Of a DNA stretch of 64,000 bases, positions 1 through 12,300 are shown one piece after another. Position 1 is the stretch's first letter. The number at the start of each line of letters is the position of its first letter. This DNA is from a virus: positions 1 through 64,000 of IMG/VR virus record IMGVR_UViG_3300043823_000671. One strand, given 5' to 3'. A model generated the notes under the pieces. That model saw only the letters and a program-made list of their open reading frames with translations. It was not told the origin of the DNA and did no database searches. Made by a program: the position numbers and the translations under genes.

Positions 1-2
1 CC

Positions 3-3000
3 TCAGGGACATTGGTAAATCTTGCTACGCAAAATCCAACATCTGCACTTGGTATTACCGGTCAAGTGAACTTCTCGGGCAATGCTCACGTTGTTAGTTC
101 AATCACCAACGGAACTACTTCATCAACCTATAACAACATAACCGTTGTTGTAACGGTTGGATTTTCACCAGCGCCGAACCCGGGGGAAACGTTTGTAATT
201 TCTTCTTCGGTCACCACGTATGGTGGTAAAACCGCAACGGTGACGAGTGTTTCGAGTAATGGTCTGACCATCTACGCAACAGTTACTGGCGTAACTGCCC
301 ACCACGCCTACACGGGAACAAGTGGCTGGACTATTACGCCAAACCGAGTGACGGTCAATACCAACCAGGCGCTTCCTTCGACCTGGGGTGCTGGTAGCGC
401 CCAGTATGTAACCATCCAGGGGGCAAATGTCGCCGCTTACAATGTGACGGACTTTCAGTGCTACGTAATGACCAGTACTTCACTGTATTTCGCTGGAACA
501 AACCAGGGAAATAACACTGGCACAGTAACCGTTCTGGCTAGTCCTCTTAGCGGGGGAACACCGCCGTCGTCGAACCCCCCATACCGGACGCCAGCATACG
601 CAAATAGCACAAGTTCAATTACTTTTGACTCGTACCCCACGCCACATGGTTTAAGTTCTGGTCAAACCGTTAGCGTTAGTGGTCTTCAAGTTTGGAACCA
701 AACCGTTGGTGCTGGCGTGCAGGGTCCACTTTACATTTCTTCAATTGCTGGTGATGGCGTTTCTTCGTGCACAGCACACTGCGCTGGTTATCATGGCTTG
801 GCTGTGGGCTCGGTAATTACCATCGCCGGGTCCTACACAATCAACCCAGTAAATGGGAGTCTTGGTCAAGTAACCGTTACTTCAGTTCCTTCACAATCAA
901 GTTTTACATTCAATTATGCCGGGGGTCCCAGTGACTCGAACCCCGCTGGTAATGAAAGCATTATTGGGTACAACGGTACTTCTGGCTTCAACTCCCCCTC
1001 GCTGACCGTAGCCTCAGTAATTGACTCATTTACATTTACGACCAATAACCCAAACGGTGTTCAGACGATACCTTCAGGACAGGTCCCCACCGTAAGCGTC
1101 CCCACTCAGCAGGTTGAGTATGACATTAGTTTTATTGACGGCTCCGGTCTTCTCGGTCCGTCTAACCCCTTCAATGGAACGTTTACGGTTACATACGCCA
1201 TTGAAGGAACAAATTCTTTCCAATACACAATTCCTACTTCGATTAGCGCATCCGCTACGAATGGTACATGGACCCAGCCATCCGTTTTTAGCAGTCTCAA
1301 TGGGATGGCACTTACTTCCGCCAGTGGAAACACCTTTACATTCAGTGCCCCGACTGGGGTTTCTGGAACGGGGGCAAAGTTTTACCAACTCGGGACATGG
1401 TCGCAACCCTCTGGATTTGGCGGTAACGTCTCTTACACCGCCAACGGCTCAACCAACACTGACGGTTCAACCACTTTCACCACAGCAACACAAGCCTACG
1501 GAACCGTTTTTGGCGGAACGTGGGTTGAGGGCGGTGGGGGTTCCGTTACGAATGTCCAGTCGGGAGTAACTTGGGCTCAGCCGACGGGTTTCAACCAAAC
1601 AACGCCCGTAGCAGTAACGGTGACCAGCCCAACCACTTTTACATATCCGCTGACCACCTCAACTTCTGTTGGAACAATCATTACAAATGGGAACTTTGGA
1701 ACCTGGTCCGCCCCGGGAAACTTTGGGGCTACAAATGTCCCCATCACGGTTACCGGAGCATCCACCTTTACGTATACAACAAACATTTCCGTTGCTGGCT
1801 CGATTTCCGGCGGGACGTGGACCACGCCGGTTGGGTTTAACGTATCTAACGCCTCAATCACAGTTCCCACTTACAACATCACTTCTATTTCTGCGCCGTC
1901 GAGCGGTGTGTCTACCGTAACAATTTCAGGAACGCATTACTTTGCGGGCGGTGAATCGATTCTGATTACCGGCTCAAGCGGGTCGGGTTACAACAACTCA
2001 TTTACCGTTGCTACGGCAACGCCAGGAACCTCTACGTTCACAATCGCCGTGTCAAGCGGGTCATCTGCAACCGGCGGAGTTGTCACCAGCCAAAGTAGTT
2101 TTTACTACCCAAGTAACGTACTCGGCACTTCCTACGGGTCTACAAACAGTCTTGTTGCGACCGGAAGCGCTGGTTCTTTCACAACAAATAATGCAAGCGT
2201 TATTGCTGTCTATGGTGGGGGAACCCAGTTTGCCTTCAACAATTCTGGAACCGGCACGGTTTATGGCGGTACGGTTTCTGGAACGAGCGGATACAACGGC
2301 ACAAACAAAATCACCTCGATTATTAGCCCGACATCGTTCACTTACACGTATACCAGTGGTGTCGTTGGCTCTGGAGCCGGGGGTAGCGCAACGACGACTG
2401 CATCGGGTGGGTCAACGACAACAAGCCTTTACAGCATTGTCCCGACGCCTCAAAATGTCGGTCTAAATGACTTTGCGTCGGTTTTACTCGCCACTCATGC
2501 AGATGCACCGATGAGCGCCCTTCAAGAACTTCTGCCCGACTTTATTATGGGCGATGCAACGGGAATTACATACAATTCCGCTACTGGGGTTACGACAGTA
2601 ACCTTGATGGCACCGACTAGCGGTTTCACGGTCGGTCAAAGCGTTATTGCAGAAAATGGCTCAACACTTGGCGTAATCAACAGCGTTGTTAGCCCTTCCG
2701 TTTTTACCACAACGGGAAGTTCGGGATTCACGTTCACTGGCTCTAGTGCCCAGCCAACTTACCTCGTCCACTCGGCAACAATTGATGGGATGAACCCGGT
2801 TTACGTTGGTCCAACCGCAGGCGGAAACTTCTACAAAGCACAATTTGTCAACCCGCCCTATCACGGCAACTTGTCGCAGACGTTCACAGGCACCGCCGGA
2901 GTGGACTCAAATGGCAATGGGCAACTGACTTCTTTGTCACCTGCCGATGCAATGTCATTGGTCTCTAGCATCACCGTCGGACAGCCGGTTTCTGGCGAAG

Positions 3001-6000
3001 GCTTGGCAGACAACACGGTGGTAACAAGCGTTGGCGCAACCAGCGTTGGCTTGAGTACCGCCCCTTTCTACACCCCAAGTTCTTCGGTGCTAACTACTGG
3101 TGCAACTTCGCCCATTAACAACACCGTAATCAATGTAACTAGCGTTTCCGGATTTTACGAGGGATGTGAACTTATCGGTATTGGAATCCCGGCAGAAACC
3201 GTTGCTCTTTCGGTGTCGCAACAAATTGGGTTCACGGGAACGGTAACAAGCGGAAGCCCGTTCATTACCAGCGTCAGTTCCGTAAGCGGGCTATTCATTG
3301 GTCAGGCAATCGGCGGAGTGACCGGTCTCGGTGCGCTCCCCTTTGCATCACCAACATACATCGTCAACATCAACAATGCGACGAACACCATCACCGTCAA
3401 TACCAATGCGCTTGCTTCGCAGTCATCGTGTTCTTTGTGGGGTCTTCCTCTAATCCAAACCAGTTCGACGACAAACTGTCCGTCAAGTACGCCAATCTCA
3501 CGTAAAGTTGTTTATACATTTGGTTCTTCGCCAATCTACTTCCCTCTCCAAATTGCTAACTACGGTGGCTCTGCAAATGCGACCTTTTCTGGGACCACTA
3601 CGTCGACTAGCAATGTAATATCGGGGATATCGGACACTTCCTTCTTGTATGAAGGCATGATTGTTACTGGTAATGGGCTAACGACCAACTCGGTTATTAC
3701 GGAAGTTGGGACTGACTTCATTGCGCTGTCACGCTCCGCTGTATCAAGCAACTCAAATGTCACATATCTTGCTGTTCCTCCGCAGACTCGCCTCGCAACA
3801 TTTGCGAGTATGTCCACACCTCCTTCTTCCACTGCGGTTTCTTACAGCACGCCAATTCAACTTGTGTCGCAGAAGACTCCATCTGGCACCTACTACGGTC
3901 TGGTCAAGGGGAGCACAAATATTGTCGTGAATGCATCGACCGCAAATGCGCTTCTTGCATATGCAATGCCAAGCGGAGGTTACCCACTAACCCCAATTGC
4001 TGGTCTTGTGGCAAGCGGAACGACAATCACCGCAATCAAGCCAAACCTTATTATCACCGGTGTTTCGGCAACGACGGCTGAATACATCCAGGTAAACAAC
4101 CTGACAAGCCTGATGACGCAGGAGGGCTACACCCTGGTTCTAAACCAACCACTTCTTGGCAATGTTGCTTCTGGCGTCAACTCGTTGACTATTCCTGCAT
4201 TCGCTATTAGTTCTTCGTCTTCAAGCGTTGGTCTTGTCTTTACCGTTGACAGCACCGCAAACTTCGTAGCCAATCAACTTATTTCTTTCAGGAACGAGAT
4301 TTACCAAATTGTCGCAATCCTGAATGACACACAAATGGTTGTTGGTTACCCATTACCATCGGGCGGGGCAATCGTCCCTTCGAATCAGTACGTTTCTCAC
4401 TTTACGGGCGTAACAACGCAGGGGAGCAACAGCATCTCAGTTACGGACAGCGTTGCAGGAATCGTGCCGGGGATGGTTGTGAATGACCCAACAAATTCAA
4501 TATTCCCATCGGGCTCTGTAGTAACTGGAATTTACACCTCGGGGAACCTTGCAGTTACGCTCAGCCAACCAGCAAGCCAATCAGCAACTTCCCAGTTCTA
4601 CATTTCTTACCCCAACGGCGACAACGCAAATTACATTTACGCCTGGGAAGGCGGGATTACAAACAACTCGTTTATCTCTGCTTCTTTGTCCACCGTGCCA
4701 AATCAAAAGTCTTCTGGCTGGGGTCTGGTCGCAGTTGATAACGCAACAGCATTTGACCACGCCTCGGGAACTATGGTTGGGTCATACCCGAATGATGGCG
4801 TTCGCTATTTTGGAACCACATCCGCCGGTGACTATGAAGCCGTTGCAATTGACGCCCTGGGCTCACTAACTGGAGCGGTTTTGCAGTCATCTGTGAACGC
4901 AAAAGACACGCAACTTACTATTGCGCCAAACTCATCCCAAAACACCACCCCAGGTTCTGGTTTTGTACCCCTCTTCCCATCTTTCCCAGGAGTCCTTGCC
5001 CCGGTATTTTCCACCACCCTTTGGTCTGACCTAAAGGGCTCCCCGGCGGTAATTTCTGTTCCGAACGGTCTAGCCACGCCGACTCTTGGAGTCCTTAGCG
5101 TGGGCACATCGGTCTCTAGCCCGACTTCTTTCCAGGCATCGACAACTTCTGGAAGCGCAACTGTGTCTTTCCAAAATTATGTAGATGCCGAAAAAGTCAG
5201 CAATGGAATGTACGTTTACGGCAACGGTATTCCCGCAAGCGCACAGGTGTACAACCTTTCAATTAACGAATCTTCGGGAATTGCTACCTTCCAAATGATT
5301 GTTGGCGGAGCACCGGCAAGCATCGACGCATCAACTACCGTTCTGTCAAATGCGACTCAGAGCGCAGTTTCCACAATCACTGTTTCGTGGCTACCTGCAG
5401 ACACTTTTATTACAACAGAAATCGAATCGTCCTTTATTGGAAGTTTCAACATTTCTTCACCAAACCAAATCACGCTCTCTAGCAATGTCGCAAGCCTCGT
5501 CCCCGGTCTTGGGGTCTGGGGTAACGGCGTTATGTCCGGAACAACAATCACCAACGTCACTAACAGTGCAGGTACATACACGGTAACGCTAAGTATGCCC
5601 CTTACGCTTTCCGGCTCTGTAAGTAACGCATCTTTCCAAGTACAAGGCTATTTGCTCAATAACGCATCGAGTTATGTACCATGGTCTGGAACGGGCGCAC
5701 TTTCCAGTGGTGTGTTCACCATCACCGCTACCGGCAAAAACAACCTTGGCAACACGGTGGGCTCACTACCCACCGTTGGCGCACCTTTCTATGGCTCATC
5801 GGTACCATATGGCGCTACTGTCTCTGTTTTCACCAATACAAGCGGTCAGACTTGGACGCTGACCGGAGGCTCCGTGTCTTCGATTTCTGTTGCTAGTGGT
5901 AATTTTGTTGCAGGAATAAATCTGGTGGCATCGAATCTTCTTCAAGTAACCCAACCCGCACTCAACCCGTCCTCGGGTACCCCGCTATCTTCTGTTGCGA

Positions 6001-6392
6001 TTGGCGCCATCGGGATTACCCAGGAATCACCAATTGCAGGTTTCCTGAATAATCAGTCTTCCTTGAGTGAATTGGGCAATGTAAATGCCATTCAATACAA
6101 TAATGACGGTGATGTTCAGAACATTATTCTGGACACCCCGTATTCTGGGGCGTATGCAATTAGCGGAATCTTCTATTCCGATGCGTACGGAGTAGTTATC
6201 GTCGGCTCTGGCTCAAACCAAGAAGCGGTTTTGCTGGAGTCGCCACTTTCGTACTCTTTTGTGGCTCCAAACAGCAGTGCCAGTTCCCCAATCACATGGC
6301 AACTGGCAACTGGGTCGTCTTTCGTTTATGACCACCCGGTTGGCGACAAGGTCGTCATTCCAAACGTTTTGACAACAAGAAGTGGTGCATAG
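3..6392 (+). CDS. giant tail/fibre protein, 5' end outside window
   Basis: The frame is open to the left edge, so the true start lies upstream; about 2,129 residues are visible. The protein is almost entirely Ser/Thr/Gly/Val-rich beta sequence with very few Cys or charged residues, as in phage fibre and receptor-binding proteins. The first third holds repeats around a G-T-W-x-x-P-x-x-F motif. The second half holds copies of a roughly 60-residue module of the form GxGIPxxTxVxxV...TLSxPAxxS. No enzymatic motif is seen. It is followed with a 1-nt overlap (TAG/GTG) by a second giant of the same build and then tail-hub genes, which supports a distal tail role. Whether it is a fibre, a tail-tip or a decoration protein cannot be told from sequence alone. 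Confidence 0.85.
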   Translation, partial: SGTLVNLATQNPTSALGITGQVNFSGNAHVVSSITNGTTSSTYNNITVVVTVGFSPAPNPGETFVISSSVTTYGGKTATVTSVSSNGLTIYATVTGVTAHHAYTGTSGWTITPNRVTVNTNQALPSTWGAGSAQYVTIQGANVAAYNVTDFQCYVMTSTSLYFAGTNQGNNTGTVTVLASPLSGGTPPSSNPPYRTPAYANSTSSITFDSYPTPHGLSSGQTVSVSGLQVWNQTVGAGVQGPLYISSIAGDGVSSCTAHCAGYHGLAVGSVITIAGSYTINPVNGSLGQVTVTSVPSQSSFTFNYAGGPSDSNPAGNESIIGYNGTSGFNSPSLTVASVIDSFTFTTNNPNGVQTIPSGQVPTVSVPTQQVEYDISFIDGSGLLGPSNPFNGTFTVTYAIEGTNSFQYTIPTSISASATNGTWTQPSVFSSLNGMALTSASGNTFTFSAPTGVSGTGAKFYQLGTWSQPSGFGGNVSYTANGSTNTDGSTTFTTATQAYGTVFGGTWVEGGGGSVTNVQSGVTWAQPTGFNQTTPVAVTVTSPTTFTYPLTTSTSVGTIITNGNFGTWSAPGNFGATNVPITVTGASTFTYTTNISVAGSISGGTWTTPVGFNVSNASITVPTYNITSISAPSSGVSTVTISGTHYFAGGESILITGSSGSGYNNSFTVATATPGTSTFTIAVSSGSSATGGVVTSQSSFYYPSNVLGTSYGSTNSLVATGSAGSFTTNNASVIAVYGGGTQFAFNNSGTGTVYGGTVSGTSGYNGTNKITSIISPTSFTYTYTSGVVGSGAGGSATTTASGGSTTTSLYSIVPTPQNVGLNDFASVLLATHADAPMSALQELLPDFIMGDATGITYNSATGVTTVTLMAPTSGFTVGQSVIAENGSTLGVINSVVSPSVFTTTGSSGFTFTGSSAQPTYLVHSATIDGMNPVYVGPTAGGNFYKAQFVNPPYHGNLSQTFTGTAGVDSNGNGQLTSLSPADAMSLVSSITVGQPVSGEGLADNTVVTSVGATSVGLSTAPFYTPSSSVLTTGATSPINNTVINVTSVSGFYEGCELIGIGIPAETVALSVSQQIGFTGTVTSGSPFITSVSSVSGLFIGQAIGGVTGLGALPFASPTYIVNINNATNTITVNTNALASQSSCSLWGLPLIQTSSTTNCPSSTPISRKVVYTFGSSPIYFPLQIANYGGSANATFSGTTTSTSNVISGISDTSFLYEGMIVTGNGLTTNSVITEVGTDFIALSRSAVSSNSNVTYLAVPPQTRLATFASMSTPPSSTAVSYSTPIQLVSQKTPSGTYYGLVKGSTNIVVNASTANALLAYAMPSGGYPLTPIAGLVASGTTITAIKPNLIITGVSATTAEYIQVNNLTSLMTQEGYTLVLNQPLLGNVASGVNSLTIPAFAISSSSSSVGLVFTVDSTANFVANQLISFRNEIYQIVAILNDTQMVVGYPLPSGGAIVPSNQYVSHFTGVTTQGSNSISVTDSVAGIVPGMVVNDPTNSIFPSGSVVTGIYTSGNLAVTLSQPASQSATSQFYISYPNGDNANYIYAWEGGITNNSFISASLSTVPNQKSSGWGLVAVDNATAFDHASGTMVGSYPNDGVRYFGTTSAGDYEAVAIDALGSLTGAVLQSSVNAKDTQLTIAPNSSQNTTPGSGFVPLFPSFPGVLAPVFSTTLWSDLKGSPAVISVPNGLATPTLGVLSVGTSVSSPTSFQASTTSGSATVSFQNYVDAEKVSNGMYVYGNGIPASAQVYNLSINESSGIATFQMIVGGAPASIDASTTVLSNATQSAVSTITVSWLPADTFITTEIESSFIGSFNISSPNQITLSSNVASLVPGLGVWGNGVMSGTTITNVTNSAGTYTVTLSMPLTLSGSVSNASFQVQGYLLNNASSYVPWSGTGALSSGVFTITATGKNNLGNTVGSLPTVGAPFYGSSVPYGATVSVFTNTSGQTWTLTGGSVSSISVASGNFVAGINLVASNLLQVTQPALNPSSGTPLSSVAIGAIGITQESPIAGFLNNQSSLSELGNVNAIQYNNDGDVQNIILDTPYSGAYAISGIFYSDAYGVVIVGSGSNQEAVLLESPLSYSFVAPNSSASSPITWQLATGSSFVYDHPVGDKVVIPNVLTTRSGA
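1250..1835 (+). repeat. degenerate GTW-x-x-P-x-x-F protein repeats
   Basis: Within the first giant tail gene, the motif G-T-W (or V-T-W) followed by a Pro and then an aromatic residue recurs near nt 1262, 1395, 1518, 1568, 1701 and 1815. Most copies are followed by a beta-strand segment ending in TFTY or similar. Spacing is irregular (about 115-135 nt, with one short copy), so these are diverged structural repeats and not exact DNA repeats. Confidence 0.6.
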
Positions 6393-9300
6393 TGGGCTTT
6401 CAGTACGAACACTCTTATGCGACTCCAGTTGCGACTGCCGATTCGGGCGGTCCAAATTCCGCTTCGGTAGTTGTTGTAAACCCATTGTCTACCAACAGCG
6501 TCACCACTTCGCAGACGCTCACCCTCAGTTCCCCGTGGGTACCCGCTGGAAATAATGGTGCGCCAAACATCAGCACAAGTCTTTACGAGCCTGTGGTTGC
6601 TGGCTCCAGCACTCTGGCTATTAGCGATGCAAGTAGTTTTCCGATGTCGGGATATCCGAATGTGCACCAACAGGGTCTCGGTTTACTTCTTCCCGAAATT
6701 GGTCGAAGTGCTGGGGACACACCCGTTGGGAGCACCTCAATAAACATTGTTCTCACCGGGCAACTCCCGAATGTATTCCCATTCAACGTAAGTATTAATG
6801 GCGCCACCTTCTCGGTTACTTCAACTTCGTCAACTGGCGGTGCAACATTTACAACTTTGAATATCAGCAGTTCGACGACTATCGATATTCCCGACCTCTC
6901 TCCGGTCCACTTCGCCTCTCTTAGTATTGGCACTTCTTACAATATTCTGGATACGCCGATGTTCTACATCACGTCTCCGATTAGCGCTGGCGTTCCCACC
7001 CCTTACATCTCGACTTCACCACTTCCCTGCAACATCCCATTCGGGACGACTATCGCAATCACATATGGCGATTATATTGAGACGTGCCTTGTCGGTGACG
7101 ATGCAATGGCTGGCGACACACAACTAGCACTTGCCACTTTTGCATTTCAGGGCGTTGGAACTGGGGTCAACTCAGTTGTAATGACAAGTGGGACAATCAA
7201 CGTTTCAACTTTTGCAGAAGAACTTGGCAACACCGGTATCGCTTCTGCGGGCACCGACACCTCGTCCCAGGCAATGAGCATGGCTGGAATGGGGATGTCT
7301 GTTGGGACCGCTTCGGGCAATAGCACGAGCGGGATAGAAACGGGCACGGTTCTTTTTGGCGGGCTTGCAAGCGTTGCTCTTGTCGGCACGGCAAGCACCA
7401 CCCTTTCCAACTCAAGCCTCTCTTTTTCTACGGGTGGTTCGGCAAGTTCTTCTTCCTCTTCGGCTAGTTCTAGCGCAACCACAATCCAAGGTATTTTTAC
7501 TGTTGTCGGTGGTGGTGGTGGTTCGGCAGGTGCGACGGGCGCAGGTGGTGGTGGTGGTCAAGTAATCGATAATTCAAACATCACCATTCCAATTGGAACA
7601 CCAATTTCTCTGACAATCGGTTCTGGCGGAGCAATCCTTCTCGATGGCGGTGCAACAAGTTTCATGGGAAACTCCGCAAACGGCGGTAAGGCGGGCGTAT
7701 CTGGAACCGGCGGTAACTCTGGTGGCGGTTTGCTTGGTGGAACCATGCAATTCGTTGACTCTGGTTCTGGCGGTGGTGCTGGTGCTGGTGGCGCTGGGGG
7801 CGCTGGGACCGGTCATGCCACTGGAGCAACTTCACGTGGCGGTAATGGCGGTGCGGGTTTTACCTCATCTTTGACCGGAACTACATATGCTGGCGGTGGC
7901 GCAGGATGGGCTCCCGACGTATCGGGTAGCGCTGGCTCGGGTCAAAACAATGCCGGTGGTGGCGGTAACTATGGCTCTGGGGGCAATGCGGGTCTTATTG
8001 TCCTTTCAATCCCCGCTACTTCACCAACTCCCGTTTTTACCGGAATCTCACCGACGCAATCATCTTCCAACGGTCGCAATATCTACACTTGGTCGACCGC
8101 CGGGACGGGAACTGTCACTTTTGGGACTACAAGTTCATCTAGTTCATCTAGTTCCAGCGCATCTCAATTAACGGGCTCTGCGAGCGCCGGTACAACAACG
8201 GTTACTTTTACCAACCTTGTAAATGCCGGTTATGGGGCGGGGTCTGTCTCTGGTATTTTCCAGGTGCAGGCGGGTCAGGCTGTTGTGGGCGAAGGGGTAC
8301 CGCCAAATACTTTTGTTGTAGGTCCCGTTGTCCAAAATGGCTCAAGTGGCTCATTCAACCTAAATCAACCGGTTTCATTTACATCAACGCAGGCGAACCC
8401 AACCGTTTACTTGGCTACCGTAGTTAATTCAACCACATTGCAGGGTTCTGGTTCTCAGACTGCGTTTGTCTTGACCGACTCAACCGTTGGGCTGACACCC
8501 AAGACGGTTTTCTTCGGTGCATACATCCCAGCATACGACTACGAACCATCTTCAGGCGCAAACGGCGTTTTTAGTAGTGCTAACGCACAGGGCATTGTCT
8601 TATTGAACCAAGACCTATCTATTGGTCAAACACTAGCCCTTTACGACGGCTCTTCGTTTGTTGGAACTCTGACAAAGGGTCTAAACACAATTACGGGCGT
8701 TTCTTCGAGCGCAGGAATTGACATTGGGCAGATGCTAAGTGGTTTGGGTATACCGTTTGGCACGACCGTAACTGCCGTTACTGCTGTAACCGGTGGATAC
8801 ACAGTCACCATGTCTGGTGTTGCGACGAGCACCCAGACGCAAATTGGGATTATGTCGCAAGGTGCTACGCAGACGCTCAAGGTTGCTTTGGGTCAATCAA
8901 AAATGACTCCACACATTCACGTTGAGCCGTTTAGCCCTGTTTATCCATTCGACAATTCTTCTGTTTTACTTGCTCCGTTTGCTTTTACCCTTGATACTGG
9001 GGACAATATTGAGGTTGTTTATCCGATAACGACACCGATGCCAATGAATGCGCTGGGCAAAGCCCCGTACTCAATATCTCTTGCTACGCAAACCCAAAAC
9101 AGCCACGCAAGTGGGGCGTTACTTCGTTTTTACCAAATGCCTTCTCCGCCGAACACAGCGGATGTTGTGTACCGACCTGACTTTTCTACATCGTCGGGGA
9201 ATTACGTATATGCACCCATGGGCGTAGATGCACATGAATTAAGTATTTACGACGGGCAAATGTACCGAGAGGCTCGGATATCGAGCATCCAGGGTATTTA

Positions 9301-12300
9301 CAACATCAAGGGTTCTCCGAACGGAAACGACAAGACGAATATTTCGTTCATTGACTCTGTCACCAAAGAAACGCTTCCTGCTGACCAAATCCCCAATGCA
9401 AACAGCGTAAACGGGACTACTTACGCTGGCGGAATCCGCTCATTAGACCCTAGCCGTTCACCATGGACGCCCCAATCTTTTGAAGATATCCAAATGGTCG
9501 TCGAAGCAACCGTTCCGCCAAATGGCTCCATCACGTACAACTCTTTGTCTGTACAGGTTGCTTATCAAACTGCTCCACGCCCAACGTCCGTATGGCTGTC
9601 ACCGAGCGACACCCTTATTATTTCGCCAGAAACATCGAGTTCGATTGAGTGGACATATTCGGACTTGGACGGCAAGCCACAGGGGGCGTTTGTAGTAAAA
9701 ATCTTTGACCAATTTACGTACCTTTCTTTGGACTTTTCTCCAGAGACAAGCACCCCAATTTGGTCTACGCAGTCAAATGATACAAACCTAAACAAAACTA
9801 GCGTTTTGATTGCCGATGCAAATGGGAACACCCCGCCTTTTATTAGCGGGCAACAGTATTGGGCATTTGTAAAAGTTGCTAAAACGTTCAACCAGCAACC
9901 TTGGTTTGGCGAATGGATGGGTGCCCCATTTAGCGTTGTCGTTCTTCAGCCACAACCCGCCCTTATGTCGTACAATGCCGACGGTTCAAGCGCCGTCAAC
10001 GGACTAATTGTTCAGTCTTCGGACAATTTGCTGAAAGATGACAACGCCGAGTTTTCTAACTCCATTGGTGGTTGGAGCCCAACGCAAAACGATACTTCCA
10101 ACACCCAACTTATTGACGGGACCTCTGGAACCGTCTTAGGCGCCAACATTTCCACAAAGCAGACCATTACAAGTTTGCCCATCGGCTCAATCGGGTATTT
10201 GGTTTCACCATTGCCCGTGAGCGCATCATCGGGTTCCCAGTTCTCCGTTTCGGGCTCCATGGGCACAAAAACTCTTGCCGAAGGTTTTCCTGCGGTCGGG
10301 TCGTCTTTCTGGGTCACCATTGATTCTGAAAATATTTTAGTCAATCACATTTCCGCAGGGACTTCGAAAACAGCAAACGTATTTCAGGTTTTGCAACGTG
10401 GTTATCGCAACTCAACCGTCACCTCCCACACGGCGAATACATCTGTCGTCATTGGTTTGCAAGATGACATTTATGCGGGGACAGAGGGCTCTCTATATTT
10501 CTTAGAAGTCCAAACCGGAACGACATCTGTATACAAGCCTTCCGCATCATCCAAAAAACTTCCTACGACTTCGACGGCAGTTGTAGCCTCATCCACGCCC
10601 ACAACGGCGGGGGCGACCCTCAAGGTTACTAAGCCAACCTCATCTTCCAATCCAAATCAGTTCACTGTTTACGACCCGAATAACGCACTGCCTGTCGGCA
10701 CAAAGGGGGCGACATTTACTCTTTATGGAACGAACACGACCCAGCAGACCCAAACGAAAAAAGTTGGCGGTACGACTCTTTCCCTTAGCCAGAACGTTAC
10801 ATCGAGCGTTACCGATGTTATCGAAATCACGGGCGTTGTCGCTACGGCACCAACAACTTTGGCTACCTATTTCCCCGCAAGTTTTACCGCACGCAATATC
10901 GAGGGTCCGGGCTATTGCAGTAGCCTCCCTGTGCAACCGGGAACCGGAAGCCCAAATGTAATTGCCTCGGTAATCAAGGCTGGCAACAGCCTTAGCGTTC
11001 AGACGCCCGACTTCAAGCGCTCATTCAGCATCACTCTTACTAAAGACTGGGACCGCAGTAAAGATAGTTCAATTTATTTCAAGCCCGTATTTCTTTATGG
11101 CACCGAGTTCGGCTTGACGATTTATGTACCAAATAACGAGACCGCAAAAACAGTCGCTCAAACAACAAATTCCTACTTAGTTCCCAAAGGTTGCTTGATT
11201 AACATCAACGTTACTACCAGCACGCCCACGCCCTACAAAATTGTAAGCATCAACAATGGCTGGAATAACAAGGGAGGTTTCAAAAACTTCCAAATCAAGG
11301 GTTCAATTACGCTAAACGGTGGCGGAAGTGGTGGAAGTAGCGGTTCGGGCGGTACGGTAACGCAAGTCCCGTACGTGCACAAGTACCCACACACAATGAC
11401 ATTCACGGTCGCCAGCAACCCATCCCCGGCTACGCCGTCGGTGAGTTTTGGGAGCGCCGTATTCAGCGCAATTACTTTCACGGCGACCTCTACCGCCAAT
11501 AGCGCAATACTGACATCCGCCTCAGGGTTTGGCGGTCTTGTTATTGGTTCCGCAATCACCAGTGCGAACTTCCCGACCGGGACAGTCGTTGTCGCAATCG
11601 GGACGAATACGGTAACTCTAAACAACCCGGCGACAACAAGTGCTACTGGTGCAACTTTTACTTCAAACTCATTTATAACAATGAGCGGGATAACGAGCCC
11701 GCAAGCAGTTACTGCCAATGAATATGCGGGCTACCTTGTGTACGCATACGGCGTAACCCCGGGGACGACAATTGCATCAAATACTGCCTGCTCAGCAACT
11801 GGTACTTTCGCAATCACCCTTTCGCAAGGGTCGGTAATCCAAGACAGCACTGCTCTTACTCAAATATCTTTTGCCCCAGTTGTGGGGAACACAAATATTG
11901 CAAACGTTATTCCAGCCGGTTCAACCAGCATCCCCGTTATCCCATTCACTCCAGACTTTGACTACCCAAAGTACAGTGCAATGACTCTCAAGTTCCCCAT
12001 CACCACAAGCGCCCAGCAAGCGATGTTCGGTGCGAACATTATGAAGGTTCAGCCGACAACAAATGGGTACGTAGAAATATCGACAAAGGGCGGTAGCGCA
12101 CCCGACTCTTTTGTGACAGACCCCGATGCCGTCCCAGTTACCCCGGGGGTCACATATGGTTTGATGGGCTGGTCGCACGTTATCAATGGTCTTTCGACGC
12201 CCAAATTCCAGCCATACATTCTTTGGTATGACGCTTATCAGAACCCCATTTACTGGGACTACGGCATGAACAGCCTGTCAGCATCGCCGGTTGAAATATC

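Noticed and set aside
11233-11718. 161-codon minus-strand frame in the tail gene
   Set aside because: A mirror of repetitive Thr/Val/Ala codons in the tail gene; no promoter or ribosome site.
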